The notes below the pieces were generated by a model, which worked only from the letters and a program-made list of their open reading frames with translations, did no database searches and had not been told where the DNA came from. From assembly GCF_000717595.1 (NCBI RefSeq), contig NZ_JNZO01000001.1:310001-374000 (forward strand): a DNA stretch of 64,000 nt. The letters run 5' to 3'. Position numbers and translations under genes: made by a program. Position 1 is the stretch's first letter; each line of letters starts with the position of its first letter. This stretch comes from Streptomyces flavochromogenes. Its GTDB lineage: Bacteria > Actinomycetota > Actinomycetes > Streptomycetales > Streptomycetaceae. This document shows positions 52,574 through 61,558 of this stretch, piece by piece.

Positions 52574-53482
52574 TCAGCGCCTTCGCTCGTCCTGTGCGCC
52601 CGCATGCGTCGGTGCGAAGGCCGAGGTCGCCAGCGCCTGCCATTCGCTGGGGCTCATGCCGTAGGCGCCGCGGAACGTGCGGCTGAAGTGCGAGGGGCTG
52701 CTGAAGCCCCAGCGGTGCGCCACCGCGGCCATGGTGATTCTCCGGTTGGAGCGGCCCAGCTCGAACCGACAGAACTCGAGCCTGCGCTGCCGCACCCACT
52801 GGCTCACCGTGCTGCCGTCGTTCTGGAAGAGCTTCTGCAGGTATCGGACGGAGATGTGGTGGGCGCGTGCGATCGAATCCGGTGACAGGTCGGGGTCCAT
52901 CAGGTGTTCTTCGATGTAGGCGCGAATGCGGGACAGCATCTCGTTGCCGGTCCCGGACGCGTCGTCGGTCTCGTCCGTCGTGTCCGCTTCGAGGAGTTCC
53001 ATGACCAGGACGGAGAGGAGGTGCACAGCCGTCCGGGCACGCCGGTCCCCGATCGTGGACCGGCGGAACTCCGCTTTTGCGGCGAGCGCGGTCAGGAAGT
53101 CGGACGCCAGCGCCCCGATCCCCTCCCCGCCGCGTACGGGGACGCCGAGCACCTGGTCCAGTTCCGCCTCCCTGACGCCCAGATAGCAGCGGGGCACCCG
53201 GAAGAAGATCATCTGGCAGTCCTCGCCGAACTGCAGCAGGTGCCGTCGGGCCGGGTCGCAGAAGACCAGGTCGTTCGGCTCCAACAGGGTCTTGGCACGC
53301 TCATGGAGGACGGTGACGGGCCCACGGACATGGACACCGAGGTAGACGTGGTTCCGGTCGTTCGTGTCCGGCATCTCGGAGAGCATCTGGACCAGCCACC
53401 CCGAGCGGGAGGGGAGCGAGGTCGGATCAGACGCCTGCCGGGGCACCTGCTCGGGCGCACGTGACGTCAGTGTGAGAGTCAT
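52574..53482 (-). CDS. AraC family transcriptional regulator
   Basis: This 302-aa regulator starts at ATG 53482. The N-terminal part (about 20-180) resembles AraC_binding_2 ('LLEPNDLVFCDPARRHLLQF'). The double helix-turn-helix is at the C-terminus ('LSPDSIARAHHISVRYLQKLF', 'AVAHRWGFSSPSHFSRTFRGAYGMSPSEW'). The alpha/beta hydrolase gene 44 bases upstream on the same strand may be its partner. The signal is probably aromatic or acyl, by family habit only. Confidence 0.93.
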   Translation of the reverse strand: MTLTLTSRAPEQVPRQASDPTSLPSRSGWLVQMLSEMPDTNDRNHVYLGVHVRGPVTVLHERAKTLLEPNDLVFCDPARRHLLQFGEDCQMIFFRVPRCYLGVREAELDQVLGVPVRGGEGIGALASDFLTALAAKAEFRRSTIGDRRARTAVHLLSVLVMELLEADTTDETDDASGTGNEMLSRIRAYIEEHLMDPDLSPDSIARAHHISVRYLQKLFQNDGSTVSQWVRQRRLEFCRFELGRSNRRITMAAVAHRWGFSSPSHFSRTFRGAYGMSPSEWQALATSAFAPTHAGAQDERRR

Positions 53483-53525
53483 GGGGATTCCTAGCCGTAG
53501 GTTCGTGCGGGCGGAGGGGGCGGGT

Positions 53526-54377
53526 TCACGCCCCCATCGCCCGCTGCTCGGCCAGGAACTTCTCCACCACGGCGTTGAAGGCCGGCGGGTTCTCCAGGAA
53601 GGGGAAGTGCGAGCTCGCCACGTCGGAGGTGAAGACGTGCAGGCGTGCGCCGGGAATCCGTTCGGCGACGAAGCGCTGCGAATCGGGGTGCACATGACTT
53701 CCCTCACAGCCGATGACCAAGGTCGGCACATCGATCCGGGGAAGCACGTCGCGCCAGTCCTGCGCGCAGTGGTCGAACAGCAGCGGTACGCCAGCGTAGG
53801 CGGGCGTGGACCTGATCTCCTCAGCGACGAAGGCCAGCACCTCGGGGTCGGGCTCGCCGGTGAACATGCCGCGCACGAAGTCGGCGAGGATCGTGTCGCC
53901 CTCCGGCCCCGCGAGTGCCGCGCCCAGGTACAACAGCCCCGACACATCGAAGATGGCGCCGGAGTCCCGCTGTTCCCGCTCAGTCGTCCAGGGCACGGCG
54001 GCGACCGCCGCGGGCTGGTCGACGGCGACGAAGCGCCGGATCCGTCCGGTCCCGTACTGGTCGACGAAGCTCCACCACACGGAGACGCCCATGGACCAGC
54101 CCAGCGCGTCGAAACGGGCCAGCCCGAGGTGGTCGACGAGTTCGAGCACGTCGCGGGAGAGCCGGGCGATGCGGTAGCCGTGACGCGGTTTGCCGGACTT
54201 CCCGTGGCCGCGGAGGTCGACGGTGACGACGCGACGACCGGGCGCAAGTCCCTCGACCTGGTGGCGGAACATCGCCTGCGTCTGCCCCCAGCCGTGCAGC
54301 ATCACCAGCGGAACGCCCTCGCCGCCGGTGTCCTGGTAGGCGAGCCGTGCGCCGTCCGTCGTGATCAGTTCCTTCAT
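53526..54377 (-). CDS. Alpha/beta hydrolase
   Basis: This 283-aa enzyme starts at ATG 54377 after GGGGAGAGG. The oxyanion segment is 'VMLHGWGQTQAMFRHQVEGL', the nucleophile elbow GWSMG, and the catalytic His sits in 'SSHFPFLENP'. The cap region is long (about 130-210), so a lactonase, haloperoxidase-like or C-C bond hydrolase role is possible. It lies directly before the AraC gene in the same direction. Confidence 0.9.
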   Translation of the reverse strand: MKELITTDGARLAYQDTGGEGVPLVMLHGWGQTQAMFRHQVEGLAPGRRVVTVDLRGHGKSGKPRHGYRIARLSRDVLELVDHLGLARFDALGWSMGVSVWWSFVDQYGTGRIRRFVAVDQPAAVAAVPWTTEREQRDSGAIFDVSGLLYLGAALAGPEGDTILADFVRGMFTGEPDPEVLAFVAEEIRSTPAYAGVPLLFDHCAQDWRDVLPRIDVPTLVIGCEGSHVHPDSQRFVAERIPGARLHVFTSDVASSHFPFLENPPAFNAVVEKFLAEQRAMGA

Positions 54378-54515
54378 GACCTCTCCCCTGGTCAGAGGCG
54401 GTACGTCGTTCCCGCCCGTCTCGAACATCATCGAATGGCGCCCGTCGCCTGAACCACCGCGAGCTGTAGGAATCAGGCCGTGGATCCTCCTCGCTTTGTC
54501 GAAGCGAGTCCGTGG

Positions 54516-55763
54516 TCACAGGGTCCTGTCGGCGCCCGGAGCGAGGAGTTCCTCGATCCTGAGGCCGAGGTGCAGGGTGAGCCGGTGGGCGCCGTCGTCG
54601 AGGTCGAGTCCGGTCGTCTCCTGGATCTGGCGCAGGCGGTAGTAGAGCGAGGTGCGGTGGATGCCCAGGGTGTCCGCGGTCCTGGGAATCGATCCCGCGT
54701 GTTCGAGGAAGCAGCGCAGGGTGTCCCGCAGGCGGTCGCCGCCATGAGCCTCGCTCAAGCTCCGGAGCGGCTTCGGGACCAGGGACGCGTTCAGGACGTA
54801 CTCGGGAAGCTGGAGCAGCACGGCGAGTTCCCCGAGCAACTCCCAGTCACCGATGCTCTTCAGGGTGGGCAGTCGGCGTGCCGCGCGGGCCGCCACGAGC
54901 GCCTGTTCGTACGACGTCCATGCGTCGTCCAGGCCGGCGTGCCTGCCACCGACGCCGATCACGGGGTCCGCCGACGGGTCGAGGAAGGTGCGGAGTTCCT
55001 CGAGGATGCGAGCGGACTGGGCGGCGATCTCGTCCTGGCCGGGCGGCCGGTCTCGGAGCTGGAGCAGCAGCGCCCGCTCCTTGCCGATCGCGATGAGGCC
55101 CTGGGCGGTGCGCGTCTGCCGGAACCCCTCCAAGGCCGCCCACAGGGCGGCCTCGGACTGCCGCACGAGCTCCGTCCCGCAGCTCAGCTGGACGACGGTG
55201 ACCAGGACGTGCTCCGCCGCCCCGAGCAGCCCGAGTTCCTTGCCGTGCCGACGCGCGGTGATGCGTGCGGCGACGTCGGCGCCGACGAGTGCGAGGGCCA
55301 GGTCCCGCTCGTCGGCCTTCCGGGTGTCGGCGGCGATCTGCTCTCCGTACATCTGTGCCGACATGGCGTCCGCGGCCCGGGCGATGGCAGCGGTCTCCTC
55401 CTCCCCCAGCGTCTTCTCAGGCACGACCACCACGAGCAGCCCGAGGAGATGTCCGCGCTCGCGCAGCGGCACGACGTAACGGGGCAGCAGTCCGAGATCG
55501 TCACGGCCGTCGATGAACCCGGGTCTGGACCACCGGGTCACGCCCTGGGCGAGGACATGGCGGATGGCCGCGTTGTCGGCGCGGCCCTGCAACAGGGTGC
55601 CGATGCGCACCGGGTCCTCGTCGCCGAAGTGGCGGCTCGTGCAGACCATGCGGACCAGCGGGTCGTCGACGGCGACGGACCGCCCGAGCCGCTCCGCGAG
55701 CTCGTCGACGAATGCCTGGAGCTCGGGGCTGCCGGGGCGGGCTCGCTGGAGCCTTACGGTCAT
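54516..55763 (-). CDS. PucR family transcriptional regulator
   Basis: This 415-aa protein has a helical/GAF-like N-terminal sensor region (1-160), a GGDEF-related CdaR middle (about 165-300; 'VIGVGGRHAGLDDAWTSYEQALVAARAA') and the C-terminal PucR helix-turn-helix ('CFLEHAGSIPRTADTLGIHRTSLYYRLRQIQETTGLDL'). PucR/CdaR regulators respond to small metabolites such as purines, sugars acids or aromatics. It stands alone and upstream of the alpha/beta hydrolase-AraC pair. Confidence 0.93.
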   Translation of the reverse strand: MTVRLQRARPGSPELQAFVDELAERLGRSVAVDDPLVRMVCTSRHFGDEDPVRIGTLLQGRADNAAIRHVLAQGVTRWSRPGFIDGRDDLGLLPRYVVPLRERGHLLGLLVVVVPEKTLGEEETAAIARAADAMSAQMYGEQIAADTRKADERDLALALVGADVAARITARRHGKELGLLGAAEHVLVTVVQLSCGTELVRQSEAALWAALEGFRQTRTAQGLIAIGKERALLLQLRDRPPGQDEIAAQSARILEELRTFLDPSADPVIGVGGRHAGLDDAWTSYEQALVAARAARRLPTLKSIGDWELLGELAVLLQLPEYVLNASLVPKPLRSLSEAHGGDRLRDTLRCFLEHAGSIPRTADTLGIHRTSLYYRLRQIQETTGLDLDDGAHRLTLHLGLRIEELLAPGADRTL

Positions 55764-55900
55764 GCGCTGTTCCTCTCTCGATCAACTGTTCCCCGCAGAC
55801 CTCTGCATTCCGCGGTTCTTGATCAGTCTGAGGAAACGACGACGTCGGCACATCGCATGAATCGTCCATTGCCACGACACCCACGTGGGATACGAACCGA

Positions 55901-58729
55901 CTACTCTCCGCTGTCACGGTGCTTGACCAGCCGGGTCAGCCCGGCGCGCGAGGTGACGTCCAGCTTGGTGAAGGCCCGGCGCAGGTGCGAGCTCACCGTG
56001 TGCGGTGAGAGGGAGAGGTGCTCGGCCACCTGCTGGTTGGTCAGCCCTCGGGCCACGGGACGTACCACCCGTAGTTCCGCGGCCGTCAACTCGGGCCATG
56101 CGTCGGAGAGTCCGGCCGCCGAGGGCCGGCGGCGGACGCCGGCGGCCCGCAGGCGCCGGCGGACGCGTGCGACGTCCCGCACGGCACCGGATCGCGCGTA
56201 GAGCGCGAGGGCCGTCTCGAAGTACGGCACCGCCTCGGACCTGCGGGTGGTCGCGAGCTTGCGTCCGGCGTCCTCCAGCGCCGACGCCCGGGCCAGTACC
56301 CGAGGGCAGTCCTCGTACAGCCGGACGGCGCGTACGAGAGGGGCGAGGTCGTTGTCGAGGAGCCCTCGGGCATGCGCAGCGGTGGCGGCGAGGAACGCGA
56401 AGCCGGGATTGAGCACGGCTCGCTTCTCGGCCAGGGCGACCGCCTGCGCGGCCCGTTCGTGCCTGCCCGCGCGCAGCGCCATACGGACGAGCACCGGGGC
56501 GTCGGCGGGGTCGATCAGGCCGGCGTAGGCGGGCCGGTCCGCAGCGGGCGACGTCATCACCTCGTCGAGTTCGGCCATGGCGCGGTCGGGCCGGTCTGCG
56601 AAGTCGGCCATCAGGGCCAGCATCCAGGTGCCGAAGTGCCGGACGACGGGTGCGCCGTCGCTCCGCATGCGCCTCGCCTCCGCCGCGTACGCTTCTGCGG
56701 TCTGCCGGTCGTCGGTATGGAGGGCGACGCGCAGCATCACGTACCGGAGCGTGACGTCGGCGAGGTTGCCCGGGCCGGGATCGCCGGTCGCCGGGGACGC
56801 GGCTTCGGCGTCGGCCCGGGCGTCCGACAGCCGTCCGGTTTCCAGAAGGACGCGGGTGCGGGTCATGAGCCACATGCGGGTGGCGGCCGTGCGACCCTGC
56901 TCCCTGGTGATCCGGATGCCCTCCTCCGCGACGGCGAGCGCCTCCGCGGTGCGTCCCGTGGTGTTCGACAGGAGAGCGTGCCACAAGGCCTCCGGCACCC
57001 ACAGCGAGGTGCTGACGCCCAGGGCGTCGGCCAGCGCGGCGGACCGCTCGGCCTGCCGGAAAGCCTCGGTCAGGTCCATGCGGTGGAAACTGACGGCCGA
57101 GCGGACTGTAGTCAGCGTGGCCTCGGCAGTGCGGTCCCCCGCTGCCGCCGCGGTCTCCCACGCCTCCGCGGCGACCTGCTCGGCCGCAGCGTGCTCGCCC
57201 GACATCGACAGGCCGACAGCGAGCATGGCGAGCAGTCGCCCCCTCGCGGTCGCGGATATCCCGGGCAGTTCCGCGCCGGCGCGGGCCTGGCGGACCGCCT
57301 CGGAGAAGTCGAACTGTACGGCGAGGCGTGCCAGGGCAAGGCGTATGAGGGCCTCGTCCTCGGGTCCGAGACCGCCGGCCGCCAGGGCGGCGGCCCCCAG
57401 CTCACGCGCTTGCGCGGCTCGGCCCGTCTGCCAGAGCAGCGGGATCGTCTCGGCGATGACCCGAGGCCGCTCCGGGGCGTCCGCCGAGGTGAGCTCCAGG
57501 GCCTTGAGGCTGCGCTCCGCAGCAGGTCCGGGTGCGGTGGACACGAGTTCCGCCGCTTCCGCGCGCAGCCGGTCGGCCTCCGCGGCGTCCCGGCCCGCTG
57601 TTCCCGCCGAGGGCCCGGGACGCTCGACGGAGGAGGCCGCGCTCCCCCACGGCGGCTCGGCGGCTTGAAGGGGCAGGGGGAGGCCGGCTCCCACCGCCTC
57701 GCGGATCAGGTCGTGGCGGAAGGCGAGGCGGTCGCCGCTCTCGGCGAGCAGATCGGCGTCGAGGGATTCCTGCAGTGCCGTGACGAGCACCGCCGGGGAC
57801 CTGCCGAGCAGTTCGGCGAGTTGTCCGACGGTGACCGGGCCGCCCACCCCGGCCGCCGTCCGCACCAGCTCCCGGGCCTCCGCCGACAGCTGGTCGAGGC
57901 GGCGCTCGACGGAGGGAAGCACCCGTGGGGTCGGGGGGCCGGCGGACAGCCCGGCCATGCCGTTCTCGATCGTCACCGCCCCGTCCGCACGCCAGGAGCC
58001 GAGCAGCTCGACCAGCAGCTGTGGCACCCCCTCGGCGCGGCGGGCGACGCTCAGGACGTCCGGGTCGGGAGCGGCGCCCAGGACGTCCTCGGTGATCTGT
58101 GCGGTCGCCCGGTCCCCCAGCGCTCCCAGCGCGAGCTCGTGTGCGCCTGCCTGCCGGATCCTGTCCAGGGTCGTGCGCACTCCCGACGGCACATTGCCGC
58201 CGCGCACGGCGACCAGCCACAGGATGGCGTGCGACGAGAGTCCGGCCGCGAGGGTGTGAAAGGTGAGGAGGGTCAGGTCGTCGCACCACTGGAGGTCGTC
58301 GAGGACGACGAGCAGCGGGCCGTTCCGCACGGTCTCCCGCAGGCGGTCGCCCAGTTCCTGGAGCAGCCAGAACCGCTGACCGGGTGTCGTGGCGAGGTCC
58401 CGGAGACGGACGACTCCCGACAGCGGCTCGTTGCCGCCGAGCACGCCGTCGAGGAAGGGACCGAGCGGCACGAAGTGCTCGTCGGGGTCCGCCGTCCCCT
58501 CGAAGACCCTCGTCCCGCGCCGCCGCGCGGCCGCCGCGGCCTCCACGAGGATCCTGGACCTGCCGATGCCGACGGGGCCTTCGACGCGGATGATCCCGCC
58601 TTCGCCCCGGTCGAGCGCGTCGAGCCGCGCCTCGATGAACGCCAGTTCGGCGTCCCTGCCGCGGAGGGGCGTCCGTGCACCCTCGAGTTCCTCGGGCACG
58701 GTCCTTGTCGTCACTCGGTTCACGCTCAT
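55901..58729 (-). CDS. LAL-type LuxR regulator with AAA domain, Walker A Lys replaced
   Basis: This 942-aa protein has an N-terminal STAND/AAA ATPase (about 22-290), a long TPR-like helical middle (380-860) and a C-terminal LuxR helix-turn-helix (about 885-935; 'LTNQQVAEHLSLSPHTVSSHLRRAF'). Walker A reads GPVGIGRS with Arg57 in place of the usual Lys; Walker B 'LLVVLDDLQWCD' is intact. LAL regulators such as MalT switch on ATP and ligand binding. The downstream flavin-enzyme operon, divided by 60 bases from its start, lies upstream in the same direction. Confidence 0.93.
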   Translation of the reverse strand: MSVNRVTTRTVPEELEGARTPLRGRDAELAFIEARLDALDRGEGGIIRVEGPVGIGRSRILVEAAAAARRRGTRVFEGTADPDEHFVPLGPFLDGVLGGNEPLSGVVRLRDLATTPGQRFWLLQELGDRLRETVRNGPLLVVLDDLQWCDDLTLLTFHTLAAGLSSHAILWLVAVRGGNVPSGVRTTLDRIRQAGAHELALGALGDRATAQITEDVLGAAPDPDVLSVARRAEGVPQLLVELLGSWRADGAVTIENGMAGLSAGPPTPRVLPSVERRLDQLSAEARELVRTAAGVGGPVTVGQLAELLGRSPAVLVTALQESLDADLLAESGDRLAFRHDLIREAVGAGLPLPLQAAEPPWGSAASSVERPGPSAGTAGRDAAEADRLRAEAAELVSTAPGPAAERSLKALELTSADAPERPRVIAETIPLLWQTGRAAQARELGAAALAAGGLGPEDEALIRLALARLAVQFDFSEAVRQARAGAELPGISATARGRLLAMLAVGLSMSGEHAAAEQVAAEAWETAAAAGDRTAEATLTTVRSAVSFHRMDLTEAFRQAERSAALADALGVSTSLWVPEALWHALLSNTTGRTAEALAVAEEGIRITREQGRTAATRMWLMTRTRVLLETGRLSDARADAEAASPATGDPGPGNLADVTLRYVMLRVALHTDDRQTAEAYAAEARRMRSDGAPVVRHFGTWMLALMADFADRPDRAMAELDEVMTSPAADRPAYAGLIDPADAPVLVRMALRAGRHERAAQAVALAEKRAVLNPGFAFLAATAAHARGLLDNDLAPLVRAVRLYEDCPRVLARASALEDAGRKLATTRRSEAVPYFETALALYARSGAVRDVARVRRRLRAAGVRRRPSAAGLSDAWPELTAAELRVVRPVARGLTNQQVAEHLSLSPHTVSSHLRRAFTKLDVTSRAGLTRLVKHRDSGE

Positions 58730-58788
58730 ACGGCGGAACAGTATGAACCATATGAACCACCCCGCCGTCGCCCGGCCCGAGGCCCGTC

Positions 58789-59403
58789 TCAGTCGAAGCG
58801 CAGGTCGGCGAGTTGCCGTTCGAGGTCGGCGACGTCGTCCTCAGGCTGTTCACCGACCGGGCGCGCCGCAATGAGCGCGGCGAGCTCGACGCCCGCCCGG
58901 CGAACGCGGCCGGGCAGGCCGTCGGTGTACTCGTCTCCCCCCGAGCCCCAGTCCTCGGAGGCCGCGAACACGCCGGTGGGGACGACGACGGCGCGGAGAT
59001 AGGCGAAGAGCGGGCGCACGGCGTGCTCAAGGACCAGGGAGTGGCGGGCGGTACCGCCCGTCGCCGCAGTCAGGACCGGCTTCCCGGAGAGGGCTTCCGG
59101 ATCGATCACGTCGAAGAAGGACTTGAAGAGACCGCTGTAAGAGGCCGCGAACACGGGAGTCACCACGATCAGGCCGTCAGCCGCCGTCACCGCGTCGATC
59201 GCGGCGCTCAGTCGCGGCGGCGGAAATCCGGTCACGAGGTGGTCGGCGATGTCGCCGGCCAGTTCCCGCAGCTCCACGACCTCGATCGACGGCACCTGCC
59301 CGCGGGCGGCGAGTTCGTCGCGGGCCGCCTCGGTCAGCCGGTCCGCGAGCAGGCGGGTGGAGGAGGGGGTGCTCAGCCCCGCGGAGACGACGATCAGCCT
59401 CAT
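58789..59403 (-). CDS. NAD(P)H-dependent FMN reductase, CE1759 family
   Basis: This 204-aa flavodoxin-like reductase starts at ATG 59403, overlapping the monooxygenase stop (ATGA). It has 'VVSAGLSTPSSTRLLADRL' (FMN phosphate loop) and 'ADGLIVVTPVFAASYSGLFKSFFDVI' and 'LTAATGGTARHSLVLEHAVRPLF'. It supplies FMNH2 to the partner oxygenase. These two families are a recognised conserved gene pair in Actinobacteria. Confidence 0.92.
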   Translation of the reverse strand: MRLIVVSAGLSTPSSTRLLADRLTEAARDELAARGQVPSIEVVELRELAGDIADHLVTGFPPPRLSAAIDAVTAADGLIVVTPVFAASYSGLFKSFFDVIDPEALSGKPVLTAATGGTARHSLVLEHAVRPLFAYLRAVVVPTGVFAASEDWGSGGDEYTDGLPGRVRRAGVELAALIAARPVGEQPEDDVADLERQLADLRFD

Positions 59404-60485
59404 GCGGCGGACACCTCCCGGACCGCTCGGAGCGACGCGTGCGTGGGGGCCTCCGGCACGCCGGCCGGACGCCCCTTCGCGAACTCCCTCCGCAGGACGG
59501 GCACGACCTCTTCGCCGAGGATGTCCAGCTGTTCAAGGACGGTCTTCAGAGGCAGGCCCGCGTGGTCCATCAGGAACAGCTGGCGCTGGTAGTCGCCGAC
59601 GCTCTCCCTGAACGACAGGGTCCGCTCGATGACCTGCTGGGGAGAGCCCACCGTCAGCGGGGTCTGCTCGGTGAAGTCCTCCATCGACGGGCCGTGGCCG
59701 TACACGGGAGCGTTGTCGAAGTAGGGACGGAACTCCCGTACGGCGTCCTGGGAGTTCTTGCGCATGAAGACCTGTCCGCCCAGGCCGACGACGGCGTCCT
59801 CGGGCCGGCCGTGGCCGTGGTGCGCGAACCGGCGCCGGTAGAGCTGCACCATGCGCCTGGTGTGGTCGGCCGGCCAGAAGATGTTGTTGTGGAAGAAGCC
59901 GTCGCCGTAGAAGGCGGCCTGTTCCGCGATCTCGGGGGACCTGATGGATCCGTGCCAGACGAAAGGAGGGACGCCGTCCAGGGGCCGGGGTGTCGACGTG
60001 AAGGACTGGAGCGGCGTACGGAACGTGCCCTCCCAGTCCACGACGTCCTCGCGCCACAGCCGGCGCAGCAGCGTGTAGTTCTCCTTGGCGAGGTTGATGC
60101 CCTGGCGGATGTCCTGGCCGAACCACGGGTAGACCGGACCGGTGTTGCCGCGGCCCAGCATGAGGTCGACCCGGCCGTCGGCCAGGTGCTGGAGCATCGC
60201 GTAGTCCTCGGCGATCTTCACCGGGTCGTTGGTGGTGATCAGCGTCGTGGACGTGGACAGGATCAGCTTCTCGGTACGGGCGGCGATGTAGCCGAGCATG
60301 GTCGTCGGCGACGACGGGACGAACGGCGGGTTGTGGTGCTCGCCGGTCGCGAAAACGTCAAGGCCGACTTCCTCGGCCTTGAGGGCGATGGCGACCATCG
60401 CCTTGATGCGCTCGTGTTCCGACGGAGTACGGCCGTCGGTGGGGTCGGGGGTCACGTCCCCGACGGTGAAGATGCCGAACTGCAT
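59400..60485 (-). CDS. LLM class flavin-dependent oxidoreductase, CE1758 family
   Basis: This 361-aa luciferase-like enzyme starts at ATG 60485. It has 'AEEVGLDVFATGEHHNPPF', 'LADGRVDLMLGRGNTGPVYPWF'-type and 'VGSPQQVIERTLSFRESVGDYQRQLFLMDHAGLP' segments that mark the CE1758 subgroup. It overlaps the FMN reductase gene. The pair should oxidise a small organic compound using FMNH2 and oxygen. The substrate is not known for the family. Confidence 0.93.
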   Translation of the reverse strand: MQFGIFTVGDVTPDPTDGRTPSEHERIKAMVAIALKAEEVGLDVFATGEHHNPPFVPSSPTTMLGYIAARTEKLILSTSTTLITTNDPVKIAEDYAMLQHLADGRVDLMLGRGNTGPVYPWFGQDIRQGINLAKENYTLLRRLWREDVVDWEGTFRTPLQSFTSTPRPLDGVPPFVWHGSIRSPEIAEQAAFYGDGFFHNNIFWPADHTRRMVQLYRRRFAHHGHGRPEDAVVGLGGQVFMRKNSQDAVREFRPYFDNAPVYGHGPSMEDFTEQTPLTVGSPQQVIERTLSFRESVGDYQRQLFLMDHAGLPLKTVLEQLDILGEEVVPVLRREFAKGRPAGVPEAPTHASLRAVREVSAA

Positions 60486-60589
60486 GGGGCGTCTGCTCTC
60501 CTGAGGTCGTCCGGTTCCCGCGCCGGGACCGGGGGCCGGGGTGACGCCGGGGCACCGGCGTCACCTAGCGGGTCAACGGTGCGGCGTCT

Positions 60590-61489
<900 letters not shown>

Positions 61490-61558
61490 CTAGGACCGGT
61501 CCCGCGCCTCCTGTTGCCGTCCTGCGCACCGCACCTGGCACGGGGGCGCAGAGGTTGC

